Source: Rhizobacter sp. (GTDB taxonomy: Bacteria > Pseudomonadota > Gammaproteobacteria > Burkholderiales > Burkholderiaceae_C). From it: a stretch of 16,187 nt of DNA. The stretch spans positions 1 to 16,187 of the forward strand of contig JANYBE010000637.1 in NCBI GenBank assembly GCA_025360945.1, in the 5' to 3' direction. The notes beneath the pieces were generated by a model. The model saw only the letters and a program-made list of their open reading frames with translations. It was not told the DNA's origin and did no database searches. Both the position numbers and the translations under genes were made by a program. Positions 1 to 6,115 of this stretch are shown in pieces (position 1 is the stretch's first letter; each line of letters starts with the position of its first letter).

Positions 1-249
1 GCAGTGCAGACGCTCGTCGCCGACAGCGGTTTCTTCAGTCAGGCCAACGTGGTCGCTTGTGTGCACTCGGGAGTCGAGCCGCTGCTGGCGATCAAGCGAG
101 AGTCGCACCACGAACCGCTGCTGGAGCGATTTGCTCCCGACCCCAGCGAGCCGCAGACGACGGATCCGGTCGTCAACATGGTTCACCGGCTGTCCACGCA
201 AGCCGGCAAGGGCCTGTACAAGATGCGCAAGCAGACGGTCGAACCCGTC
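1..249 (+). mobile_element. IS1182-like transposase fragment (C-terminal part, 5' end outside window)
   Basis: The reading frame is open from base 1, so the fragment continues upstream of the window. It reads VADSGFFSQANV, then SGVEPLLAIKRESHH, and ends in YKMRKQTVEPV. These blocks match the C-terminal part of IS1182-type DDE transposases, where KQTVEPV is normally followed by a conserved FGxIK segment. That segment is missing. Right after EPV the frame continues as a different protein, the PRTRC ThiF remnant. The transposase therefore lacks its 3' end and should be inactive. No terminal inverted repeat is visible at the break. The family name rests on remembered motifs, so the exact IS family is less certain than the transposase call. 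Confidence 0.7.
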
Positions 250-744
250 TTAATCCACCTAGATGCCGACATCCTGATCAGCTGCGTCGACAGCCGGGCG
301 GCCCGCCGCGCGATCCACGCTCAGGTGTTCCACCCGCATGCCCACTACCGCTACTGGCTGGACCTCGGCAACACCGAATCGACCGCGCAGGTGGTGCTCG
401 GCCAAGCGCCCAAGCGAACCGGGTCCGACGAGGAGGGGCCACGGCTGCCCTGCGTCACCGAACTGTTTCCCGAACTGTTGGACGAGACCGTGCCGGACGA
501 CAACCGGCCGTCGTGTTCGGTACGCGTGTCGCTGGCCTCGCAAGGGCTCTTCGTCAACGATGTCGCGGTGCGATTCGCGGCGCAACTGCTCTACGAGGTG
601 TTCTCCAGGGGCGGCATCTCGGAGCACGGCGTGATGATCAACCTGAACTCGAAGCGCAGCGGCCCCATCGAAGTCGATCCAAGGACGTGGCAGCGCTTCG
701 GGTGTGTGGAAGCGACCGAGGAGGAAGCCATCCGCGCAGGCTGA
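250..744 (+). pseudogene. PRTRC-system ThiF-family protein, C-terminal remnant fused in frame to transposase
   Basis: From about base 250 the frame encodes LDADILISCVDSRAARRAI, then YRYWLDLGN and QVVLGQ, and ends at TGA 742-744. This is the C-terminal two thirds of the ThiF-like (E1-type adenylyltransferase fold) member of the PRTRC cassette, found on plasmids and integrative elements. The N-terminal nucleotide-binding glycine motif is absent, replaced by transposase sequence in the same frame. No start codon or ribosome-binding site for thiF remains at the junction. If translated it would be a chimera without ATP-binding capacity. No other PRTRC gene (ParB-like, A-F) follows, so if the cassette exists it lies to the left. 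The family call is fairly secure from the SCVDSRAARR block; loss of function is inferred. Confidence 0.7.
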
Positions 745-754
745 AGCCGTGGGT

Positions 755-783
755 TTGATGGAATTGATGAGAGTGTATAGAAT
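755..783 (+). promoter_or_regulatory. Putative sigma-70 promoter of the antitoxin-RES operon
   Basis: TTGATG (755-760) and TAGAAT (778-783) are separated by 17 bp. They match the -35 and -10 consensus at 4/6 and 5/6 positions. The site lies just after the thiF stop and 29 bp before the antitoxin ATG. It is embedded in a large dyad (756-799) whose axis falls at the upstream edge of the -10 box. This is a prediction from sequence only. Confidence 0.5.
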
Positions 784-799
784 ATCATCTGTTCCATCA
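756..799. promoter_or_regulatory. 44-bp imperfect palindrome, likely operator of the toxin-antitoxin operon
   Basis: The outer arms are TGATGGAA (756-763) and TTCCATCA (792-799). The inner arms are GATGA (766-770) and TCATC (785-789). Both pairs share one axis between 777 and 778, and 17 of 22 mirrored positions are complementary. The dyad covers the putative -10 element and ends 12 bp before the antitoxin start. Many antitoxins repress their own operon through such sites, so binding by the downstream antitoxin-like protein is the natural inference. Confidence 0.6.
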
Positions 800-811
800 G
801 AGATTGACGCA

Positions 812-1507
812 ATGAGCAAGTCCTCCTCTCAGCCGGCACTGCCCGGCGATGTGCTGTCGTTTCAGCCCTGGACGCCGACCGCGGTGCACGCTCGGGCCGC
901 GCCCGCCCCGGAAGAATCCAGCCATTCGTATCTGCTGCAGGTGCACAGCGACGCCATGTCGCGGGTTCTGGAAGCCGTCATGCCGATGCTGGACCGCGTG
1001 CTGTCGCAGAAGACCGCGCAAGTCCGCGAACAAAAGCTGGAAGAGATGGTTGACTTCATCACCGGGCAGATGGTGGTGCCGAGTCGGATCGACACGAAGA
1101 TGGCGCAGCGTCTCGCGGCTCGGCACGCCCGTGTGCTGAACGAGTTCGGTTTTGCCACCGCCGAGCAGTTGGCCGACGCGAACCAGTCGCGCGCTGTGAA
1201 CCGCAACGCGCTGGCCGACAACTGGAAGAAGCGGCGCCAGGTGTTCGCGGTGCGCCATCGCGACGAGTCCGGCCGGCCACGGGAGGTCTTCCCGTTGTTC
1301 CAGTTCGAGGACCACAAGCCAATCAAGGTGGTCCAGCCTGTCCTTGAAGCCTTCGGCGAGCACAAGGCACCCTGGAAGCTCGCGCTGTGGTTTGCCTCGA
1401 ACAACGGCTGGCTGCCGGGGCAGGCTCGCCCGGTCGACCTGCTGGAGTCGGACCCGGACGCGGTTGTGCAGGTGGCCCGGCGCGACGCGGCCGGGAGTGC
1501 GGCTTGA
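812..1507 (+). CDS. Antitoxin-like DNA-binding protein with Xre/MbcA/ParS-type toxin-binding C-terminus
   Basis: This is a 231-aa protein. Residues 40-90 look helical and could oligomerise. Residues 113-147 (FGFATAEQLAD through NWKKRRQVFAV) resemble a helix-turn-helix region. Residues 160-225 (FPLFQF, VVQPVLEAFG, WKLALWFASNNGWLPG, PVDLLESDPDAVVQVA) match the DUF2384/MbcA/ParS-like domain that neutralises RES toxins. It is longer than typical antitoxins of this class (about 130-160 aa) because of its N-terminal extension. I chose ATG 812 because an upstream in-frame ATG at 704 lies inside thiF and the putative promoter lies between them. The stop overlaps the TTG start of the RES gene, the usual antitoxin-first order. 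The partner gene makes the role likely; the N-terminal domain is unassigned. Confidence 0.75.
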   Translation: MSKSSSQPALPGDVLSFQPWTPTAVHARAAPAPEESSHSYLLQVHSDAMSRVLEAVMPMLDRVLSQKTAQVREQKLEEMVDFITGQMVVPSRIDTKMAQRLAARHARVLNEFGFATAEQLADANQSRAVNRNALADNWKKRRQVFAVRHRDESGRPREVFPLFQFEDHKPIKVVQPVLEAFGEHKAPWKLALWFASNNGWLPGQARPVDLLESDPDAVVQVARRDAAGSAA

Positions 1508-2151
1508 GTTGTCGAGCGCCGGGGCTGACGCTCGACCCGCTGATCGAGCCATGGCCTGCGGGGCAGGCGATCCATGTGATCCACGACGTGGCATTCGAGC
1601 CCGAGAGCTTCAATCCGGGCATCGACGCCGCCGGCGCGCTGCGCAATCCGACGCGGTTCGCACCGATCCGCGACGGCGCCGGCCGCGTCGTGCCCTACCT
1701 GTACGGCGGTTCATCGCGCGACTGCGCGATCTTCGAGACCGTGTTCCACAACGTGCCGATCGACGCGCCCGACAAGTTCGTGGACTTGGACGATTTTGCG
1801 AACCGCGCACACGGGCGGATCGTCCCCAACCGCGATCTGCAACTGGTCAACCTGACCACGGATGGCTTGCACCGGCTGAAGGTTCCCAAGGCCGAACTGA
1901 TTGCGAGCGCGCCCATCGACTACCTCGATACGGCGCGCTGGGCCGAAGCGATCCACCACCAGTGCCCTGGCGTGGACGGTCTGTTGTGGATGTCGCGGCA
2001 ACGCGATCGCGATCAGGCATTGGTAATTTTCGGGGACCGGGCGAACTCGGCGCTGACGGGCACGCGCCTGGGCACCGCGCTGCGCGGCAACGATGTGCTG
2101 CGCCAGGCCATCGTGGCGCTGGCCTTACGCGTGGGTATCGATGCGTCCTGA
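1504..2151 (+). CDS. RES-domain toxin (NAD+-degrading family)
   Basis: This is a 215-aa protein with the RES fold signature. It has Arg51 (NPTRFAP), Tyr65/Tyr67 (PYLYGGSS), Glu78 (CAIFETVFHN) and Ser164 (LLWMSRQ), the positions where RES toxins carry their conserved catalytic Arg, Tyr, Glu and Ser. Studied family members deplete cellular NAD+ by phosphorolysis or hydrolysis and are held inactive by an Xre/MbcA-type antitoxin. I chose TTG 1504 as the start. It overlaps the antitoxin stop as TTGA, has GGGAG about 8 nt upstream, and no ATG is available close to the conserved domain. Translation is therefore probably coupled to the antitoxin. The frame is intact and the key residues are present, so the toxin is likely active. 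Confidence in the family is high. Confidence 0.85.
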   Translation: MSCRAPGLTLDPLIEPWPAGQAIHVIHDVAFEPESFNPGIDAAGALRNPTRFAPIRDGAGRVVPYLYGGSSRDCAIFETVFHNVPIDAPDKFVDLDDFANRAHGRIVPNRDLQLVNLTTDGLHRLKVPKAELIASAPIDYLDTARWAEAIHHQCPGVDGLLWMSRQRDRDQALVIFGDRANSALTGTRLGTALRGNDVLRQAIVALALRVGIDAS

Positions 2152-2200
2152 CGGGTCATCGAAGTGCGCGGTGCGCGTGTAGGCCCGGCGACTCTGCCGC

Positions 2201-2220
2201 CGCGAAAACTTCGCGACAAT
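2201..2220 (+). promoter_or_regulatory. Small dyad and -10-like element before the SET gene
   Basis: CGCGAA (2201-2206) and TTCGCG (2210-2215) form a perfect 6-bp inverted repeat around AAC. It is followed by GACAAT (2215-2220), 8 nt before the ATG at 2229. A -10-like hexamer this close to the start would give a nearly leaderless transcript. There is no clear -35 and no Shine-Dalgarno sequence. This is a weak prediction. Confidence 0.25.
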
Positions 2221-2228
2221 TCGGCTCC

Positions 2229-2714
2229 ATGAAAATTCCCAAACGAAACGCCGATAGGGCGGACCTGAGCGCGGTCGAGGTACGTCGAAGCGACGTCCAC
2301 GGACGGGGCGTCTTTGCGCTGCGCAAGCTGCGCGCCGGCGGGGTGATCGGGCACTACGCGGGCCGGCGTTACGGACCCGACGACACCCACCCTGGCTGGG
2401 ACGACCAACTCACCTACTTGTTCGGATTGTCGGACGGCTCCGTCATCGACGGTGCCCAGGGCGGCAATGCGACGCGACACATCAACCACGCCTGCATACC
2501 CAACGTCGAAGCATTCGAACGCCGAGGCGCCGATGACGAGCTGTTGCTCGTGGTTCGGACGGTTCGCGCGCTTCGCGCCGGCGACGAACTCTTCCTGGAC
2601 TACGCGCTCGTGATCGACGGCGACGACCCGGCCGACTATCCGTGCGCGTGTGGCACAGACGCATGCAGGGGAACCATGGCCGCGCCCGCCGCGATGACGG
2701 CTTCGGCGGCCTGA
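2229..2714 (+). CDS. SET-domain protein-lysine methyltransferase-like protein
   Basis: This is a 161-aa, essentially single-domain protein. Its SET motifs appear in order: VHGRGVFA (residues 23-30, cofactor-side loop), RHINHACIPN (83-92), GDELFLDY (118-125, with the catalytic-type Tyr125) and a post-SET cysteine cluster CACGTDAC (139-146). The post-SET cysteines together with Cys89 could bind zinc, as in eukaryotic-type SET enzymes. The family transfers methyl groups from S-adenosylmethionine to lysine side chains; the bacterial substrate here is unknown. The gene stands alone between the RES toxin and a SWIB-domain pseudogene. ATG 2229 gives a start just before the domain. The frame is intact and all key motifs are present, so it is probably functional, and it may be cargo of the element. 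Confidence 0.85.
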   Translation: MKIPKRNADRADLSAVEVRRSDVHGRGVFALRKLRAGGVIGHYAGRRYGPDDTHPGWDDQLTYLFGLSDGSVIDGAQGGNATRHINHACIPNVEAFERRGADDELLLVVRTVRALRAGDELFLDYALVIDGDDPADYPCACGTDACRGTMAAPAAMTASAA

Positions 2715-2734
2715 GTTCACGCCGGGATCAGAGG

Positions 2735-2755
2735 ACCGTTAGCTCACCGTTAGCT
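2735..2755. repeat. 10-bp direct repeat ACCGTTAGCT, two copies
   Basis: ACCGTTAGCT occurs at 2735-2744 and 2746-2755, separated by one base. The second copy contains the stop codon of the SWIB pseudogene (minus strand, 2750-2752). It probably arose by a small slippage duplication. No function is evident. Confidence 0.6.
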
Positions 2756-2960
2756 AAGGTGCGCGTTCACGAGCTTGGTCATCTCGAACATCGTGACCTG
2801 GTGTTTGTCGAACACGGCGAAGAGCTTGTCATCGGCGTTGATGAGCCTGCGGTTCTGCTCGTCTTGCAGCTTGTGTGCGCCGGGCTGATCGTCATCGGCT
2901 TCGCAAATGCCGGGTTGGGTGCGCGCCTTCGGGTTGCGCTGCGGTGGGTTTCGTGGCGAT
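2750..2960 (-). pseudogene. SWIB/MDM2-domain protein remnant
   Basis: Three reading frames must be joined. Reading from 2960 there is an AAGGAG ribosome-binding site, then a start position holding ATC where ATG would fit, then ATKPTAAQP. A frameshift leads to APNPAFAKPMTISPA. A second break leads to HKLQDEQNRRLINADDKL, then VTMFEMTKLVNAHLS and a TAA stop. This is the order seen in small bacterial SWIB proteins, but about 25 residues between SPA and HKLQD are missing (expected to include the KPLPRTEV-type segment). Lost start codon, frameshift and deletion make function very unlikely. The domain is known from eukaryotic chromatin remodelling complexes and also occurs as stand-alone proteins in Chlamydia and many betaproteobacteria. 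Recognition is by motif memory, but the C-terminal half is a strong match. Confidence 0.75.
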
Positions 2961-3101
2961 GGTCGTACTCCTTGAAATGTGCGGAGCGGGCTTGGGGCGG
3001 GAGCCGCGCGCCTGAATGGGCCGAATCATACGTGCGGCGCCTGCGCTTCGTCGGCGCGCACCGACGAAGGTGCTGCTCGAGCGCCTTGCGTCGAAGACCG
3101 G

Positions 3102-4243
3102 TCAAGGCGACGTGACTCCGGGCTCCTGACATCGTCCGGCCTTGGCGTCGGTGGACTCAGCTTCCGGCAGTCGACTGGGCGCCCTCGTGCGCACAACAGC
3201 TGACTGACCTAAATAAGCACCCGACGCGCGCGTGCGCGAATGCCCGGCCAGCCGGGACACCGCCTGCCGAGCTGCCGCATCGGCTTCCAGCGATAGCGCA
3301 TCACCACCACGCACCGGCGGCGCATGGCCAGTCAGTGACTCGAAGTGATCGATCAAGGCCGGTGGCGCAGGCCGTGTGCCGTCACCCCGAGTTGCTTGAA
3401 CGTGATGCCGAATTTCTCCAGCACATAGTCGAAGCGCCGAAGGTTCTTTTTCAGATCGTTGGCGGGATCGCCCATGTGGGCGTCCCGGCTGCTCACCACT
3501 TGCTGAGCGAAGGCCAACGCGTCTACACGGGCTGGCTGGTCGAGCGGGATGTGGCGAATGCGACCGCCCTTGCCCTTGACCCACACATACCGCTCCGCTG
3601 TCTGCTCTTCGTGCGACGACTCAGTGTCGGCAAAAGACACGACGTTCTCATAGGGGCGGAACAGCACCGTTTCTTTTCGGCGCAAGCCCATCGCCCGGTT
3701 GAGTCGCAGTGAGGCGCCGACGTATCGGTCGTACTCGCAGACCTTGGCCACCAAAGCGTCGATATCCACGCCTTGCGCAGACCAGCTCTTGTCGCGCTGC
3801 GCGGACTCGTGTCGCTGGTACTGCTCGACATCCAGCCAGTAGTACGCGGGCTCGCGAACGAAGCCGTGCTTGCCCGTCCACATTCCCAGCCCCCGCAGAA
3901 AACTCAGGTACGTCTGGATGGTGGCCGGTGCTAAGTGCTCCGGCTGCAACACCTGCACCATGGCGCGCAGGTGCTTCTGCCCCAGGTTGCGTGGATCGGG
4001 CAGTTTCTTGAGGCCGGCCTTGTCGTTCGGGTCGCGGAAGAAGCGGCGTAGGAACTGGGCGCGCTCGTGCCGCGTCTTGTGCGACACGGTCTTGTCCAGC
4101 GAGGTGTGCTTGGCGTTGAAGAGTTCCAGCAGCACGTCCAGGACTTTGAGCGGTGCTGCCTTGCCCGGCCGATAGCGTTCGAGGATCTGGTGCGGGGTCT
4201 GGCCCGCCCATTCTTGCCGGCGCGCGGGGTCGTGCTGTGCCAT
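3102..4243 (-). pseudogene. Tyrosine recombinase / integrase, broken by a frameshift
   Basis: From ATG 4241-4243 (MAQHDPARRQEW) the first frame carries a core-binding region (HKTRHERAQFLRRFF, TIQTYLSFLRGLG) and catalytic-domain blocks: Arg I in NRAMGLRRKE, the beta-hairpin Lys in VKGKGGRIRHIPL, and HGLRH. It stops at 3353 immediately after HGLRHRP. The neighbouring frame then supplies the expected remainder, LIDHFESLTG through LAGHSRTRASGAYLG, with the nucleophilic Tyr codon at 3213-3215 and a stop at 3102. The break lies at 3357-3364, where CACCGGCC replaces the expected CACCAGGCC, consistent with loss of one A. Restoring it would give about 380 aa with a full RKHRHY active site. It resembles integrase-domain proteins of integrative elements. 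The start is uncertain because no good ribosome-binding site is visible. Confidence 0.8.
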
Positions 4244-4714
4244 GCGCCCAGGGCTCGCTGGCTCTTGGCGGCGGCGACGAGTTGGACGACGAGAGGCGGG
4301 GCGAGAAGTTAGGTCAGTATCCGCGTGTCGGGCTGGGTCGAGCAAGTGGGAAGACGCAGCACGACGTTCTGCATCCGAGCGTTCGATGACCACGAACTTG
4401 TCTGCGAAGGCCAGGTGACGTTGGTGGCCGCGGATCGCGAATAAATCGAGTCAAGAATCGCGATCAAGATCAACGGCCTGCACGACCTGAGTGCTGGGAC
4501 GTAGTCCAGCCGTTCAGCTACCTCTCGAGCGCTGTGCGATCGCACAGGCCTCTTGCGTTGGCGCACCTCGCGCATCAGTCCGGTACGGCGTGCTCGGGTC
4601 GGTTGGGTCGGCCCGCCGTTTCTTACCGCACTCGCTTGCCTATGTGCCCGTCCTCTGCCTGATCCCGACGACATTGAAAGCTTCGTCTCGACTCGCTGCC
4701 GCGAGCAACACTGC
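4244..4714. other. 470-bp gap between two integrase pseudogenes, no recognisable gene
   Basis: No frame here gives a protein I recognise. The short open frames on both strands lack family motifs and overlap one another. The only notable structure is the 16-bp palindrome at 4532-4547. The stretch may be degraded coding sequence or the control and attachment region of the recombinase at 3102-4243, but nothing visible decides this. Confidence 0.5.
4532..4547. promoter_or_regulatory. Perfect 16-bp palindrome of form CTGT-N8-ACAG
   Basis: CTGTGCGATCGCACAG is its own reverse complement. Its outer bases fit the CTGT-N8-ACAG outline of LexA (SOS) boxes, but the core is GC-rich rather than the usual AT-rich. 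It lies about 290 bp upstream of the recombinase pseudogene start, far for a promoter operator. The palindrome is certain; a LexA or other regulatory role is speculative. Confidence 0.3.
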
Positions 4715-5914
4715 CTAGCGAGACAAAGCGAGATTGCGCTCCTCAAAGTAGTCGTACTGGTTGTACACGCCCTCGACATCGCGGACCTTGTGATTCAGGG
4801 CCCGTTCGGCGACAAAGCGATCAACACCCAGAGCGCCCATGTGGGTGCGTGCGGTCCTGCGCATGTCGTGCACGGTGAAGTGTTCGATATCGTCGAGCGG
4901 TAGCCGTTTGAGCGCGACGTTCAGCGTGTCTGGGCTGACGTGCTCGAAGCGGTTTTTGCGGGGTACGCCGGCTTTCATGTGAATGGGCCGTCGGGCCGGG
5001 AAGAGATGGTTGCTCCCGCACGCAAACACCTTCAGTTCCTTCAGCCACTCGACCACTGAGGGCGCAAGAGGAATGTCGATCGCGGATTTCATCTTGGTCC
5101 GTGACGGGCGAAGCAGCCACACGCCCTTGTCGAGATCGAACTCGGACCACTTCGACGACAGCAACTCCATCTTCCGGATGCACAGCGCCAACAACAGCCA
5201 TACGGCCAGTTCGTTGAGGCGGCCGAAGTTCGGTGTTTCGCGCATCGCCTTCGCCAGCGCCGCGAGTTCTTGCCGGTTGAGCCAGCGCACGCGCGACTGT
5301 TCAGTGCCGCCTGCGTCGGATATCTCAAAACCGTAGACGGGGTTGGAGTCGATCCATTTCCGCTTCACAGCGAAGTGGAACGTGCGGAACATGTACCGCA
5401 GAGCGTCGTTCGCGACGGTGGGCGCCCCGCTGGCAACGATCTTGGTGAGGACATCGATGTGAACGGGGCGGACTTCTTCGACTGGCAGCTTTCCGATGGC
5501 CGGCTTGATGTGGCGGCGGATGACGCGCTCCACGACTTCGGGGTGCTTGTACTTGTCAGCGATGTGTCGCTCGTACCAGATCTTGGCTAGGCCTTCGACG
5601 TTGTGCATGTCGATGGCCTTGAGCTTCTCCTGGCGCTTGGCGGCGCTGATGTCCACTCCTTACTGCAGAAGGCCCCTGTCTCTGCGCGCAATCTCGCGGG
5701 CGTCCTTGCGCGAGATATCTGGATAACGCCCCAAGACTTTTTCGCGATATCGGTCGCCGTATCGGTACCGCAGGATCCAGGACGCTTTGCCCTGCCGCGC
5801 GCTCGCCTCCTTGGCAACGAAGGTCAGGCCGTCGCCAACCATCCTGTCTACAGGGCCGGCGTTGAGCCAAGCCCTCAAAGTCTTGTCCGAAGCATTCTTA
5901 GCAAACCCAGTCAT
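4715..5914 (-). pseudogene. P4-type tyrosine integrase with one in-frame stop codon
   Basis: Translation from ATG 5912-5914 (MTGFAKNASDKTLRAWL), with AGGAG about 9 nt upstream, gives the N-terminal DUF4102-like domain (WILRYRYGDRYREKVLGRYP) and runs to RRDRGLLQ. It then meets TAA at 5660-5662. The same frame continues without a shift as GVDISAAKRQEKL and carries the core-binding and catalytic domains: Arg in CIRKMELL, Lys in KMKSAIDIPL, HDMRR, LNHK and the Tyr region YNQYDY. CAA (Gln) is the likely original codon, since LLQQGVD is usual at this place, so one C-to-T change explains the break. Total length is 399 codons plus the natural stop, normal for the family. A GTG at 5654-5656 could restart translation, but GGAG is only a base away. 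Such integrases drive insertion of genomic islands. Confidence 0.85.
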
Positions 5915-5936
5915 GACGCAGTCTCCTGACGAACCT

Positions 5937-6023
5937 GCGGGGTTCGGAGGCGGGAACGCGCCCACATCCGGCGGGGTTCGACCTCGAACCCCGCAAAAAA
6001 CCCCGCACAAAGCGTGCGCTTTG
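5937..6023. repeat. Cluster of GCGGGGTT-type repeats and dyads upstream of the P4 integrase
   Basis: GCGGGGTTCG occurs at 5937-5946 and again at 5971-5980. The second copy forms a perfect 11-bp inverted repeat (5971-5981 with 5984-5994, spacer CC), and a further inverted partial copy AACCCCGC starts at about 5999. A second dyad, CAAAGCG-TG-CGCTTTG, spans 6008-6023. The cluster sits directly upstream of the integrase start, where arm-binding, excisionase or autoregulatory sites usually lie. A-runs rather than T-runs follow on the plus strand, so it does not look like a plus-strand terminator. Confidence 0.45.
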
Positions 6024-6088
6024 CTGGGATGGTCTGCTACCTCATGAGATCGGTTGCCATTGTGAATCAACGACTTATCGAGGTGTTT

Positions 6089-6108
6089 TGGGGTGGCAAG
6101 ACACCCCA
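6089..6108. other. Hairpin-forming inverted repeat just downstream of yicC
   Basis: TGGGGTG (6089-6095) and CACCCCA (6102-6108) pair around a 6-nt loop, 7 bp past the yicC stop. On the yicC strand the hairpin is followed by AAAA, not a T-run, so it does not meet the intrinsic-terminator pattern. It may protect the 3' end of the transcript, or mark the junction between core and island. Confidence 0.35.
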
Positions 6109-6115
6109 GGAAACA

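Noticed and set aside
797..1594. 265-aa minus-strand open frame opposite the antitoxin gene
   Set aside because: The plus-strand frame has a promoter-like site, a dyad, a recognised domain and a coupled partner; this one has none.
2642..3115. 157-aa plus-strand open frame after the SET gene
   Set aside because: It overlaps the SET 3' end and runs antisense to the SWIB remnant, with no domain of its own.
5660..5662. Programmed stop-codon readthrough or two separate integrase genes
   Set aside because: The downstream part lacks a properly spaced ribosome-binding site and one C-to-T change explains the stop; nonsense mutation is simpler.
5971..5994. tRNA T-arm or tRNA fragment at the integration site (GGTTCGA-like sequence)
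   Set aside because: The 11-bp palindrome with a 2-nt spacer does not fit a 5-bp stem with a 7-nt loop, and no other tRNA arms flank it.
6089..6108. Intrinsic terminator for yicC
   Set aside because: The stem is good, but an A-run rather than a T-run follows on the yicC strand; kept only as a hairpin.
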